Part shown: piece by piece, positions 1 to 4,979 of the stretch
Layout: every line of letters begins with the position of its first letter
Position numbering within the stretch: position 1 is the first letter of the stretch
Origin: Acidimicrobiia bacterium
GTDB lineage: Bacteria > Actinomycetota > Acidimicrobiia > IMCC26256 > BP-133
Direction of reading: 5' to 3'
NCBI GenBank assembly: GCA_025934385.1
Contig: JAICYE010000201.1
Location: forward strand, 1 to 5,292
Length of the DNA stretch: 5,292 bases
Program-made: the position numbers and the translations under genes
The notes under the pieces: model-generated
What the model was told of the DNA's origin: nothing
Seen by the model: the letters and a program-made list of their open reading frames with translations, nothing else
The model's database searches: none

Positions 1-3
1 AAG

Positions 4-26
4 CAACCCCCGGCCGGTGGGGGTTG
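4..26. terminator. GC-rich hairpin, possible terminator of a gene left of the window
   Basis: CAACCCCC (4-11) is the exact reverse complement of GGGGGTTG (19-26), giving an 8-bp stem with a 7-nt loop. No T tract follows on the plus strand. On the minus strand only a short CTT remains before the window edge. High-GC actinobacteria often end transcription at strong hairpins without a T tract, so a terminator for an upstream gene is plausible. That gene lies outside the window and its orientation is unknown. Confidence 0.4.
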
Positions 27-131
27 AGAAGACGCGGCCGGGAGTTTGTCGGGTGCGAGGAGGACGGCGCCCCGGCCCAGCCCGCCGCCCACCTCCCCCG
101 GCGGGGTGATTCGGGCCCTCGGCGACGCGTC

Positions 132-137
132 TAGGCT
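132..137 (+). promoter_or_regulatory. -10 box TAGGCT, leaderless start for the CBS gene
   Basis: TAGGCT fits the actinobacterial TANNNT consensus and ends 6 nt before the ATG at 144, so transcription would start at or next to the A of the start codon. There is no Shine-Dalgarno sequence just upstream of the ATG. No good -35 is seen at the expected distance. The rest of 27-131 shows no convincing gene. Confidence 0.55.
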
Positions 138-143
138 TCCGCC

Positions 144-551
144 ATGGAGATCCGCGACCTGGTGGTGCGGGACCTGGTCACCGTGGGTCCCGCCCACACC
201 CTGGCCCAGGCGGCCAAGCTGATGAGCGCGAAGCGGGTCGGCTCCGCCATCGTCCTCACCGAGGAGTCACCGGGGATCCTCTCCGAACGCGACGTCCTGC
301 GGGCCGTGGCCGACGGCGTCGATCCGGCGGAGGCCACGGTGGCCGACTACATGACGTGGAACGCCATTGTCGCCACCTCGGAATGGGACGTGATGGAAGC
401 CGCCCGGACCATGCAGCAGCACGGCTTCCGCCATCTGCTGGTGATCGACGGCGCGTCGGCCAACCAGATCGGCATCCTGTCGATCCGCGACCTGATGGCC
501 GGGATCCTCCAGTGCACCGACGAGCTCAGGGCTGTGCCGGGCTCCGCGTGA
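144..551 (+). CDS. Two-CBS-domain protein, probable nucleotide sensor
   Basis: A 135-residue stand-alone protein made of one CBS pair (Bateman module) with no attached enzyme, channel or DNA-binding domain. CBS1 covers about residues 5-58 and ends in GILSERDVLRAV. CBS2 covers about 66-122 and ends in GILSIRDLM. In each repeat an S-x-x-D pattern (S47-D50 and S113-D116) matches the position that contacts the ribose of adenine nucleotides in this family. Residues 94-102 (GFRHLLVID) form the usual core strand before it. Such proteins bind AMP, ATP, SAM or NAD-type ligands and usually regulate a partner, which cannot be named from this sequence. The protein is probably cytoplasmic, as there is no signal peptide or membrane segment. 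The ATG sits 6 nt after a -10 box, so the mRNA is probably leaderless. The 3' end overlaps the converging acetyltransferase gene by 26 bases. Confidence 0.9.
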   Translation: MEIRDLVVRDLVTVGPAHTLAQAAKLMSAKRVGSAIVLTEESPGILSERDVLRAVADGVDPAEATVADYMTWNAIVATSEWDVMEAARTMQQHGFRHLLVIDGASANQIGILSIRDLMAGILQCTDELRAVPGSA

Positions 552-1137
552 GGAACCGCTCGGCCAGCTCGGAGCGGCGGGCCTCCCACTCGGTGGCGGT
601 GATCCCGTAGCGGACGTGGTCCTCCCACGCGCCGCGGATCTGCAGGTAGTCGCGGGCGGTTCCCTCCTCCCGTAGCCCGAGCTTGTCGACCACTCTCCGG
701 CTGGCCTTGTTGCGGGGGACGATCGCCACCTCGACGCGGTGGAGCTTCAGCTCCTCGAACGCCAGCCGCAGCACCAGGACCAGGGCCTCGGGGACGAGCC
801 CCCGCCCGGCGTGGGCCTGGTCGACCCAGTAGCCGACGTGGGCGCTCTGGAACGGTCCGCGCTGGATGCCCGACAGGTTGATCTCCCCGGCCAGCGTCCC
901 GTCATGGAGGAAGATCGCCAGCGGGTGGGCGCTGTCCAGGTGGCGCTGGCGGGCGGCGGAGGCGCAGCGGGCCCGGAAGGCGGCGGCGTCGCGCATGAGA
1001 TCGGGGGAGCCGGGCTCGGGCAGCGGCTCCCAGGGCTCGAGCCATTCGCGGTTGCGCCAGCGGACCTCGCGCCAGGCGTCGCCGTCGGCCGGTTCGAGCG
1101 GCCGCAGCACCACCCGGGGGCCGACGAGGCGCGTCAC
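526..1137 (-). CDS. GNAT acetyltransferase, RimJ/RimL type
   Basis: 203 residues, close to the length of E. coli RimJ. The N terminus, VVLRPLEPAD (9-18), is the usual first strand of RimJ/RimL-like GNATs. Motif A, which binds the acetyl-CoA pyrophosphate, is about residues 101-119: GYWVDQ, then AHAGRG, then the helix LVPEAL. Motif B covers about 133-155, with HRVEVAIVPRN, then the A-S-x-R-V-x-x-K-L-G signature. The tail YLQIRGAWEDHVRYGI is also typical. The family transfers acetyl groups from acetyl-CoA to protein N termini (ribosomal S5 for RimJ) or to small amines or antibiotics, and the substrate cannot be assigned here. The GTG start at 1137 keeps the first strand and lies 8 nt after a -10 box with no Shine-Dalgarno sequence. 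The gene is divergent from orn across 26 bp and overlaps the CBS gene at its end. Confidence 0.9.
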   Translation of the reverse strand: MTRLVGPRVVLRPLEPADGDAWREVRWRNREWLEPWEPLPEPGSPDLMRDAAAFRARCASAARQRHLDSAHPLAIFLHDGTLAGEINLSGIQRGPFQSAHVGYWVDQAHAGRGLVPEALVLVLRLAFEELKLHRVEVAIVPRNKASRRVVDKLGLREEGTARDYLQIRGAWEDHVRYGITATEWEARRSELAERFLTRSPAQP

Positions 1138-1145
1138 GGTCGGAG

Positions 1146-1151
1146 AAGTTA
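1146..1151 (-). promoter_or_regulatory. -10 box TAACTT, leaderless start for the GNAT gene
   Basis: Read on the minus strand, TAACTT fits TANNNT and ends exactly 8 nt before the GTG at 1137. Its first two bases (TA, 1150-1151) are also the first two bases of the -10 box on the other strand. The intergenic gap of 26 bp leaves no room for an untranslated leader. No recognisable -35 is seen. Confidence 0.55.
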
Positions 1152-1155
1152 GCGT
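1150..1155 (+). promoter_or_regulatory. -10 box TAGCGT, leaderless start for orn
   Basis: TAGCGT fits TANNNT and ends exactly 8 nt before the GTG at 1164. It overlaps the opposing TAACTT box by the central TA. Both start codons are 13.5 bp from the same centre. The weak GGAGAA at 1142-1147 is too far upstream for a normal Shine-Dalgarno sequence. Confidence 0.55.
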
Positions 1156-1163
1156 GCCGTCCC

Positions 1164-1712
1164 GTGAGTGGCGCCGACGTACTCGTATGGATGGATCTGG
1201 AGATGACCGGCCTCGACGTCGAGCGCGACGTCATCGTCGAGATTGCCGCCCTGGCCACATCGGCGACGACGCTGGAGCCACTCGACGACGGGCTGTCGGT
1301 GGTGGTGGTCCAGCCGCCGGAGACGCTGGCGGCCATGGGCGACTTCGTCCGCCGGATGCACACCCGCTCCGGGCTTCTGGCCGAGATCGGCACCGTCGGC
1401 GTTCCGCTCCCGGAGGCCGGCCGGAACGTCCTGGAATACATCAAGGGTCACGTCCCCATGCCTCGGACGGTCCCGCTGTGCGGCAACTCGATCGGGATGG
1501 ACCGCCGGTTCCTGGCCCGCTACCTGCCCGACATCGAGGAGCACCTCCACTACCGCTCGATCGACGTGTCCTCGATCAAGGAACTGTGCCGGCGGTGGTA
1601 CCCCGAGCCGTTCGCCGCCCGTCCCCAGAAAGTCGATGACCACCGGGCCCTGCCCGACATCGGGGCGTCGATCGCCGAGCTGCGCTACTACCGGGAGACC
1701 GTGTTCCGATGA
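1164..1712 (+). CDS. orn: Oligoribonuclease (3'-5' exonuclease, DEDDh)
   Basis: 182 residues, against 181 for E. coli Orn. The enzyme removes nucleotides from the 3' end of RNAs of two to about five nucleotides, finishing RNA decay. It also hydrolyses pGpG, the breakdown product of cyclic-di-GMP. All DEDDh residues are present. Exo I is WMDLEMTGLD with D11 and E13, Exo II is NSIGMDRRFL with D113, and Exo III is DDHRALPDI with H160 and D165, followed by SIAELRYYRE. Two metal ions are bound by the acidic residues in this family. The GTG at 1164 is the only start that keeps Exo I in its usual place: there is no other in-frame start for at least 36 bases upstream, and the next ATG (1191) removes the residues just before D11. 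It is cytoplasmic, acts as a homodimer in characterised members, and is probably leaderless. The stop is shared with a small cysteine-rich ORF through an ATGA overlap. Confidence 0.97.
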   Translation: MSGADVLVWMDLEMTGLDVERDVIVEIAALATSATTLEPLDDGLSVVVVQPPETLAAMGDFVRRMHTRSGLLAEIGTVGVPLPEAGRNVLEYIKGHVPMPRTVPLCGNSIGMDRRFLARYLPDIEEHLHYRSIDVSSIKELCRRWYPEPFAARPQKVDDHRALPDIGASIAELRYYRETVFR

Positions 1713-1810
1713 TGGGCGGCCCGGGCGGCGTCACGGTCGGCACGATCACCGTCGACTGCAACGAGTTCTGCCTCTGCCCGCCGGACTGCCCCGGGCCCGG
1801 CGCCGGCTGA
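1709..1810 (+). CDS. Small cysteine-rich protein coupled to orn, unknown function
   Basis: A 33-residue ORF that I do not recognise. Its ATG overlaps the orn stop as ATGA (1709-1712), the usual geometry for translational coupling. A second ATG follows directly at 1712. The N-terminal half is Gly, Val and Thr rich. The C-terminal half carries four cysteines, C17, C21, C23 and C27, in a C-x3-C-x-C-x3-C pattern (DCNEFCLCPPDC), followed by a Pro/Gly tail. Coding evidence is strong for so short a gene: all 33 sense codons end in G or C, against 21 of 33 G/C at both the first and the second position. The ORF also fills the gap between orn and the converging Ppx gene, stopping 5 bp short of it. Four clustered cysteines suggest a metal site or disulfides. 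A peptide natural-product precursor is possible but no maturation gene is nearby. There is no signal peptide. Confidence 0.65.
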   Translation: MMGGPGGVTVGTITVDCNEFCLCPPDCPGPGAG

Positions 1811-1825
1811 CTGATTCAGGCCGGC
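1802..1825. terminator. Weak inverted repeat between convergent genes
   Basis: GCCGGC at 1802-1807 can pair with GCCGGC at 1820-1825 around a 12-nt loop, across the 5-bp gap between the small cysteine-rich ORF and the end of the Ppx/GppA gene. The position suits a bidirectional terminator, but the stem is only 6 bp and there is no T tract on either strand. GCCGGC also occurs often by chance at this G+C content. Confidence 0.25.
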
Positions 1826-2760
1826 AGCTGCGAACGGACGAGGCCGTCGAGGATGTCGGCCTCGGAGACGATCATCTCCTCGAAGCCCCAGTGCCGCATG
1901 ACCGCCACGAGGACGGCGGCGCCGCCCACGATCACGTCGACCCGGGCCGGCTCGAGGCCGGGGTTGTGGCGCCGGTCGGCCGCCGGCTCGGTGGCCAGCG
2001 TGCGGAAGACGTCCTCCGCCGCCTCCCGGCGCAGCCGGAAGTGGTGGATCACGTCCCGGTCCCACTCCGCCAGGCCGATCTCGACGGCGGCCACGGTGGT
2101 GACGGTGCCGGCCGTGCCGATCAGGGTCCGGGCCACGCCGGCGGCGGGCAGCTCGCGGTCGACGTCGTCGAGGTAGGCCTGCACGACCGAGATCGCCTGG
2201 GACAGTTCCTCCGGTGCAGGCGGGTCGGAGTGGAGCCAGGCCTCGGTGAGGCGCACGCAGCCGACGTCGACCGACATCACGCCGAGCACCTCGGGGGCGC
2301 CCCCGGTGTCTGCGCCGTTGCCGACGATGAACTCGGTCGACCCGCCACCGATGTCGACGACGAGATGGGGGGCGGGAGCGTCGAGACCGGTGGTGGCGCC
2401 GAGGAACGTGAGCCGGCCCTCCTCGTCGCCGGAGAGGAGTTCGACCGGCGCGCCGAGGATCTCCGACGCCGGGCCGAGGAGGTCGTCGCGGTTGGCGGCG
2501 TCGCGCGCCGCGCTGGTGGCGGTGGCCCGGACGCCGTCGACACCGGCGGCGTCCATCACGTCGCGGTACTTGCGCAGGACGGCCAGCGTCCGCTCGACGG
2601 CGTCGGGGTGGAGGCGGCGGGTGGCGTTGACGCCCTGCCCCAGCCGGGTGATGTGCATGTGCCGTTCGACGGTGGTGAGCGGCGCCGAGACGCCGGCGCC
2701 GTCAGCGACGAGCAGCCGGGTGGAGTTCGTTCCCATGTCGACCGCCGCCAGCCGCGTCAC
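1816..2760 (-). CDS. Exopolyphosphatase / pppGpp phosphohydrolase family (Ppx/GppA)
   Basis: 314 residues. This family has the sugar-kinase/HSP70/actin fold and hydrolyses terminal phosphates of polyphosphate or converts pppGpp to ppGpp. Phosphate-1 motif: AAVDMGTNSTRLLV (5-18). TATSAARDAANRDDLL lies at about 80-95. The catalytic acidic segment is SGDEEGRLTFLG (110-121), with E113/E114 matching the family's E-E-A-R position and a Gly where Ala is usual. The phosphate-2 motif is VVDIGGGSTEF (134-144), and GTAGTVTT and a late VIVGGAAVL segment follow. It matches the short two-domain actinobacterial form and lacks the C-terminal HD-like region of E. coli PPX. The GTG start at 2760 overlaps the DUF501 stop (GTGA), which indicates coupled translation. 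Starting further upstream would only add residues antisense or out of frame to DUF501. Polyphosphatase and pppGpp hydrolase cannot be told apart here. Confidence 0.93.
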   Translation of the reverse strand: MTRLAAVDMGTNSTRLLVADGAGVSAPLTTVERHMHITRLGQGVNATRRLHPDAVERTLAVLRKYRDVMDAAGVDGVRATATSAARDAANRDDLLGPASEILGAPVELLSGDEEGRLTFLGATTGLDAPAPHLVVDIGGGSTEFIVGNGADTGGAPEVLGVMSVDVGCVRLTEAWLHSDPPAPEELSQAISVVQAYLDDVDRELPAAGVARTLIGTAGTVTTVAAVEIGLAEWDRDVIHHFRLRREAAEDVFRTLATEPAADRRHNPGLEPARVDVIVGGAAVLVAVMRHWGFEEMIVSEADILDGLVRSQLPA

Positions 2761-3194
2761 AGGTGCTCCTCCACCCAGCGCCCCACCGGGTCGTCGCCCC
2801 CCGCCAGATGGAAGGCATAGTGGGCGTGGAGGCACTTCACCCCTCGCCTCGTTCCACCGACCCCGCCGGACGGGCGGGGCCCGGCGTAGGCCGGGTCGAC
2901 GGCGGCGTCCCGCTCGGCGGCATACGTGGCGTGGGCGGCAGCCAGCGTCGCCGGGTCGACGGCGGCCTCGGCGGCCCGCACCCCGCCGGCGGCCTCCAGC
3001 CGGGACACCGCTTGGCGGAGCGCCGGGTCGCACAGCCAGTAGCGGGTGGGCATCGGCGTCCCGTCCCGGAGGAACGGCGCATTGCGGATGACGACCGGGG
3101 CGCCGGCGGCGGTGCGGACGACGACCTCGAAGTCGCCCTCCGGCGGGCGGCCGAGGCGCTCGGTCAGCACGGCGACGTCGTCGGAGGTGGCCAT
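2757..3194 (-). CDS. DUF501 family protein
   Basis: 145 residues of the DUF501 family, found mainly in actinobacteria and typically next to a Ppx/GppA gene, as in the Rv1025-Rv1026 pair of Mycobacterium tuberculosis. Its biochemical role is unknown. Two conserved blocks are visible: PFLRDGTPMPTRYWLCDP (40-57), followed by AVSRLEAAGG, and GGVGGTRRGVKCLHAHYAF (110-128), followed by HLAGGDDPVG. The second block holds C121, H123, H125 and H129, a spacing that could bind a metal, though that is inference. There is no signal peptide or membrane segment. The ATG at 3194 lies 9 nt after a TAGACT box. The stop overlaps the ppx/gppA start by 4 bases. In mycobacteria a FtsB/DivIC-like gene precedes DUF501, whereas here a thioesterase gene does, 38 bp upstream on the same strand. 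Confidence 0.92.
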   Translation of the reverse strand: MATSDDVAVLTERLGRPPEGDFEVVVRTAAGAPVVIRNAPFLRDGTPMPTRYWLCDPALRQAVSRLEAAGGVRAAEAAVDPATLAAAHATYAAERDAAVDPAYAGPRPSGGVGGTRRGVKCLHAHYAFHLAGGDDPVGRWVEEHL

Positions 3195-3203
3195 GGCGAC
3201 CAG

Positions 3204-3209
3204 AGTCTA
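3204..3209 (-). promoter_or_regulatory. -10 box TAGACT before DUF501
   Basis: On the minus strand TAGACT fits TANNNT and ends 9 nt before the DUF501 ATG, implying a leader of zero to three bases. It would give DUF501-ppx its own promoter inside the 38-bp gap after the thioesterase gene, although read-through from that gene is also possible. No clear -35 or Shine-Dalgarno sequence is seen. Confidence 0.45.
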
Positions 3210-3232
3210 GGAACCGACGGTTCACAGGCGGC

Positions 3233-3688
3233 TCACGCCGCCGATGTCGGGGGGGCACCCCCCGTCCCCCCGGGCGCCTTGGCCGCCGCCCGGGCCGAGA
3301 ACTTGGCGGCGTCGACGACGGCCCGCCGGTGGGTCCCCCGGGCGATGGTGTCGACGCCGTCGTGGGCTTCGACGGCGAACTCCAGCAGGCGCCCGTCCAC
3401 CTTGGTGAGCTCGACCGCCGTCGTCACCTCGAGGCCGGGCGGGGTGGCCGCCTCGTGGGAGACGTCGATGTGGATCCCCAGCGTCATCTCCGCCGGCCAG
3501 TCGACGTGCTCGTTGACCAGCTGGATGCACGTCCACTCGATGAGCCCGACCAGGAAGCCGGTGGCGAAGACCTCGGGCATGGCCAGGAAGTCGGGCGACT
3601 CGGGGTAGAGGTGGGGCACGGTCTTGTCGGGCGGCACCCGGTAGGTGAACTCGTGGCGCAGGCCGGCCTGGAGCGTCGGAGCGGGCAT
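3233..3688 (-). CDS. Hotdog-fold thioesterase, FlK (fluoroacetyl-CoA thioesterase) like
   Basis: 151 residues, against about 139 for Streptomyces cattleya FlK. FlK-type hotdog dimers hydrolyse acyl-CoA esters, and FlK itself acts on fluoroacetyl-CoA. The N-terminal part (HEFTYRVPPDKTVPHLYPES) resembles the family. The segment PEVFATGFLVGLIEWTC (38-54) and the strand IDVSHEAATPPG (74-85) carry T43, E51 and H78, corresponding to the Thr42-Glu50-His76 triad of FlK. The Thr-Glu spacing is identical and Glu-His is one residue longer. The core ends near RRAVVDAAKF (121-130). A low-complexity Gly/Pro/Ala tail follows, encoded by runs of G and C. The substrate is unknown, because most relatives come from organisms with no fluoroacetate metabolism. 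The ATG at 3688 is 8 nt after a TACGCT box. It is divergent from the surface-protein gene and may be read together with DUF501-ppx. Confidence 0.85.
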   Translation of the reverse strand: MPAPTLQAGLRHEFTYRVPPDKTVPHLYPESPDFLAMPEVFATGFLVGLIEWTCIQLVNEHVDWPAEMTLGIHIDVSHEAATPPGLEVTTAVELTKVDGRLLEFAVEAHDGVDTIARGTHRRAVVDAAKFSARAAAKAPGGTGGAPPTSAA

Positions 3689-3696
3689 GGTCGGCG

Positions 3697-3702
3697 AGCG
3701 TA
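3697..3702 (-). promoter_or_regulatory. -10 box TACGCT, leaderless start for the thioesterase gene
   Basis: On the minus strand TACGCT fits TANNNT and ends exactly 8 nt before the ATG at 3688. The bases just before the start (CCGACC) match those before the GNAT start. No Shine-Dalgarno sequence is visible. It supports a leaderless mRNA that may continue into DUF501-ppx. Confidence 0.5.
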
Positions 3703-3774
3703 TCCCGTCGTCCGCAACTTCCAGGTTTCGGAAGGCCGGGGCCGGGAATGTTGTCTCCGGACCGGCCCGGCGGA

Positions 3775-3803
3775 GGGGCGGGCCGAAGGGGGGGGGCGAA
3801 AAC
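3775..3803 (+). promoter_or_regulatory. G-rich leader with nine-G Shine-Dalgarno tract
   Basis: The untranslated leader of the surface-protein gene holds GGGG (3775-3778), GGG (3780-3782) and nine consecutive G (3788-3796, preceded by AA), ending 7 nt before the ATG at 3804. AAGGGG within the tract can serve as the ribosome-binding site. The runs and their 1- and 5-nt loops meet the four-run G-quadruplex pattern if the nine-G run is split in two. I could not find a TANNNT box close to this start, so the gene seems to have a real leader. Its promoter within 3689-3774 is not identifiable. Confidence 0.5.
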
Positions 3804-4955
3804 ATGGGTGCCACCAACGGGCATTGGGCGCGGCGCGTCATCGTCCGGTTGCTCACGCTGCTCACGATGTTGGCCGCGGTGCTGACGGTCAGCCCGGTCG
3901 GACCTGCTGTCGCGGCGCAGAAGACCCCGCCGGGCGACCCGCCCGGCAACAACGGGACCATCAAGGTGAAGAAGGCCGACCCGGCCGCCGACCCGAACGA
4001 GAAGAACAACGCCAACCAGCCGCACATCACCGGCTGCGTCCTCTGGCTCAGCTACTCCGGCTTCGACCAGGCCCAGACGGCCGACATCACCTTCACGGCC
4101 CAGGAGCCGAGCGGGAACGGGGAGGTGCTCGTGGCCGACAAGAGCGTGCCGGTGAGCAACGACGCGGCCGGCGGTGGCCAGGATCAGGACGTCGTCATCG
4201 CCTACAACCTGACGTCGGCGGTGCAGAACCTGAAGCGCCAGCCGCAGCAGGGTTACCACATCAAGGTCGCGTCCGACACCAGGGAGGCGCCCGGCGGCGC
4301 CAAGCAGAAGGTGTTCTGGATCGATTGCGCCCCGGCCGCTTCCAGCACGCTGCGGATCTCCAAGGCGGTCCAGGGGACGGCGGCAGGGCCCTTCGCCTTC
4401 TCGGTGACCTGCAACCACCGGCCGCTGGACAGGACGTTCACGCTGCAGGCCGGTGAGAAGCACGACATCAGCAATGTGCCGGCCGGCACGACCTGTGTCA
4501 CCACGGAGACCGACGCCAAGGGAGCGCAGAGGACCGACATCGCCGAGAACCCGCCGAGCGGGCCGGCCGACGGCACGGTGAAGGTCACCGCCGGAACGCC
4601 GGAGACGGTGACGTTCACCAACGTCTTCCCCGGGAGCGGGAGCACGCCGGCGCCGAGCGACTCCGACCTCCGCGGTCCGAACGGCAGCCCGTCCGGATCG
4701 ACCGGGGGCACCACTGGCGGCACTGGCGGTAGCAGCAACGCCGGGACGACCGGGGGCGCCGGCACGCCGGCCGCCTCGAACCCGGCGGTCCTGGGCGAGA
4801 CCGTCACCCGGCCCGGTGCCACGCCGCAGCCGGCGACGACGCTGCCCCGCACCGGCGATGACCCGTCGGGCCTCCTGGTGCTCGGCCTGTGGGCGCTGTC
4901 GGCCGGGGCCCTGGCCCGGGCCGCGGGACGGGGCCGGCTGCGGCGCCGGTCGTGA
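3804..4955 (+). CDS. LPxTG sortase-anchored surface protein with DUF5979-like domain
   Basis: 383 residues, secreted and cell-wall anchored. The signal peptide is 1-38: basic R10, R11 and R15, a hydrophobic core at about 16-30, and a probable cut after AVAA (35-38). Domain 1 (about 49-175) runs from NGTIKVKK through GCVLWLSYSGF, PSGNGEVL, DAAGGGQDQD and QQGYHIKV to KVFWIDC. I recognise it as a recurring actinobacterial surface domain without a known function, and C78 and C175 may form a disulfide. Domain 2 (about 182-276) resembles DUF5979 prealbumin-like repeats: LRISKAVQG, FAFSVTC, AGTTCVTTETD and a final VTFTN, with C203 and C231 as a likely disulfide pair. A Gly/Ser/Thr linker (about 278-325) leads to VLGETVTRPG, the sortase site LPRTG (347-351), a hydrophobic segment (357-371) and a basic tail RGRLRRRS. 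The ATG at 3804 is chosen because it directly precedes the signal peptide. No sortase gene is in the window. The partner or ligand is unknown. Confidence 0.92.
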   Translation: MGATNGHWARRVIVRLLTLLTMLAAVLTVSPVGPAVAAQKTPPGDPPGNNGTIKVKKADPAADPNEKNNANQPHITGCVLWLSYSGFDQAQTADITFTAQEPSGNGEVLVADKSVPVSNDAAGGGQDQDVVIAYNLTSAVQNLKRQPQQGYHIKVASDTREAPGGAKQKVFWIDCAPAASSTLRISKAVQGTAAGPFAFSVTCNHRPLDRTFTLQAGEKHDISNVPAGTTCVTTETDAKGAQRTDIAENPPSGPADGTVKVTAGTPETVTFTNVFPGSGSTPAPSDSDLRGPNGSPSGSTGGTTGGTGGSSNAGTTGGAGTPAASNPAVLGETVTRPGATPQPATTLPRTGDDPSGLLVLGLWALSAGALARAAGRGRLRRRS

Positions 4956-4972
4956 TTCCCGCCGCCAGGAGG

Positions 4973-4978
4973 TAGGTT
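4973..4978 (+). promoter_or_regulatory. -10 box TAGGTT before the GlcD-like gene
   Basis: TAGGTT fits TANNNT and ends 8 nt before the GTG at 4987, the same spacing as for orn, GNAT and the thioesterase gene. A perfect AGGAGG lies just upstream (4967-4972) but is 14 nt from the GTG, too far for a standard Shine-Dalgarno sequence. A leaderless start is therefore favoured. Confidence 0.5.
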
Positions 4979-4979
4979 C

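Noticed and set aside
1..143. A gene in the left intergenic stretch
   Set aside because: The only frames are short and lack a ribosome site or domain. One minus-strand frame runs off the window edge but is too short to judge.
739..1639. Overlapping plus-strand frames at 739-1152 and 866-1639
   Set aside because: Both are antisense or out-of-frame shadows of the GNAT and orn genes, and their products are low-complexity Gly/Arg-rich sequences.
1243..2820. 525-codon plus-strand open frame across orn and the Ppx gene
   Set aside because: Its Arg/Pro/Gly-rich product has no domain, and it is out of frame with orn and antisense to the clear Ppx/GppA motifs. Long chance frames are common at this G+C content.
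2761..3258. Upstream extension of the Ppx frame to 3258
   Set aside because: The added residues are Arg/Pro/Gly-rich and lie over DUF501 in a different frame. The GTG at 2760 starts just before the phosphate-1 motif and is coupled to the DUF501 stop.
3645..3803. Upstream extension of the surface-protein frame to 3645
   Set aside because: It would put 53 non-hydrophobic residues before the signal peptide and overlap the thioesterase start. The ATG at 3804 follows a plausible ribosome site.
3689..4030. Upstream extension of the thioesterase frame to 4030
   Set aside because: The extra 114 codons run antisense to the surface-protein signal peptide and match nothing in FlK-like proteins. The ATG at 3688 gives the family's length.
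4253..4852. 199-codon minus-strand frame rich in Val/Pro/Ala
   Set aside because: It is a mirror of the third-position bias of the surface-protein gene, with no start signal and no recognisable domain.
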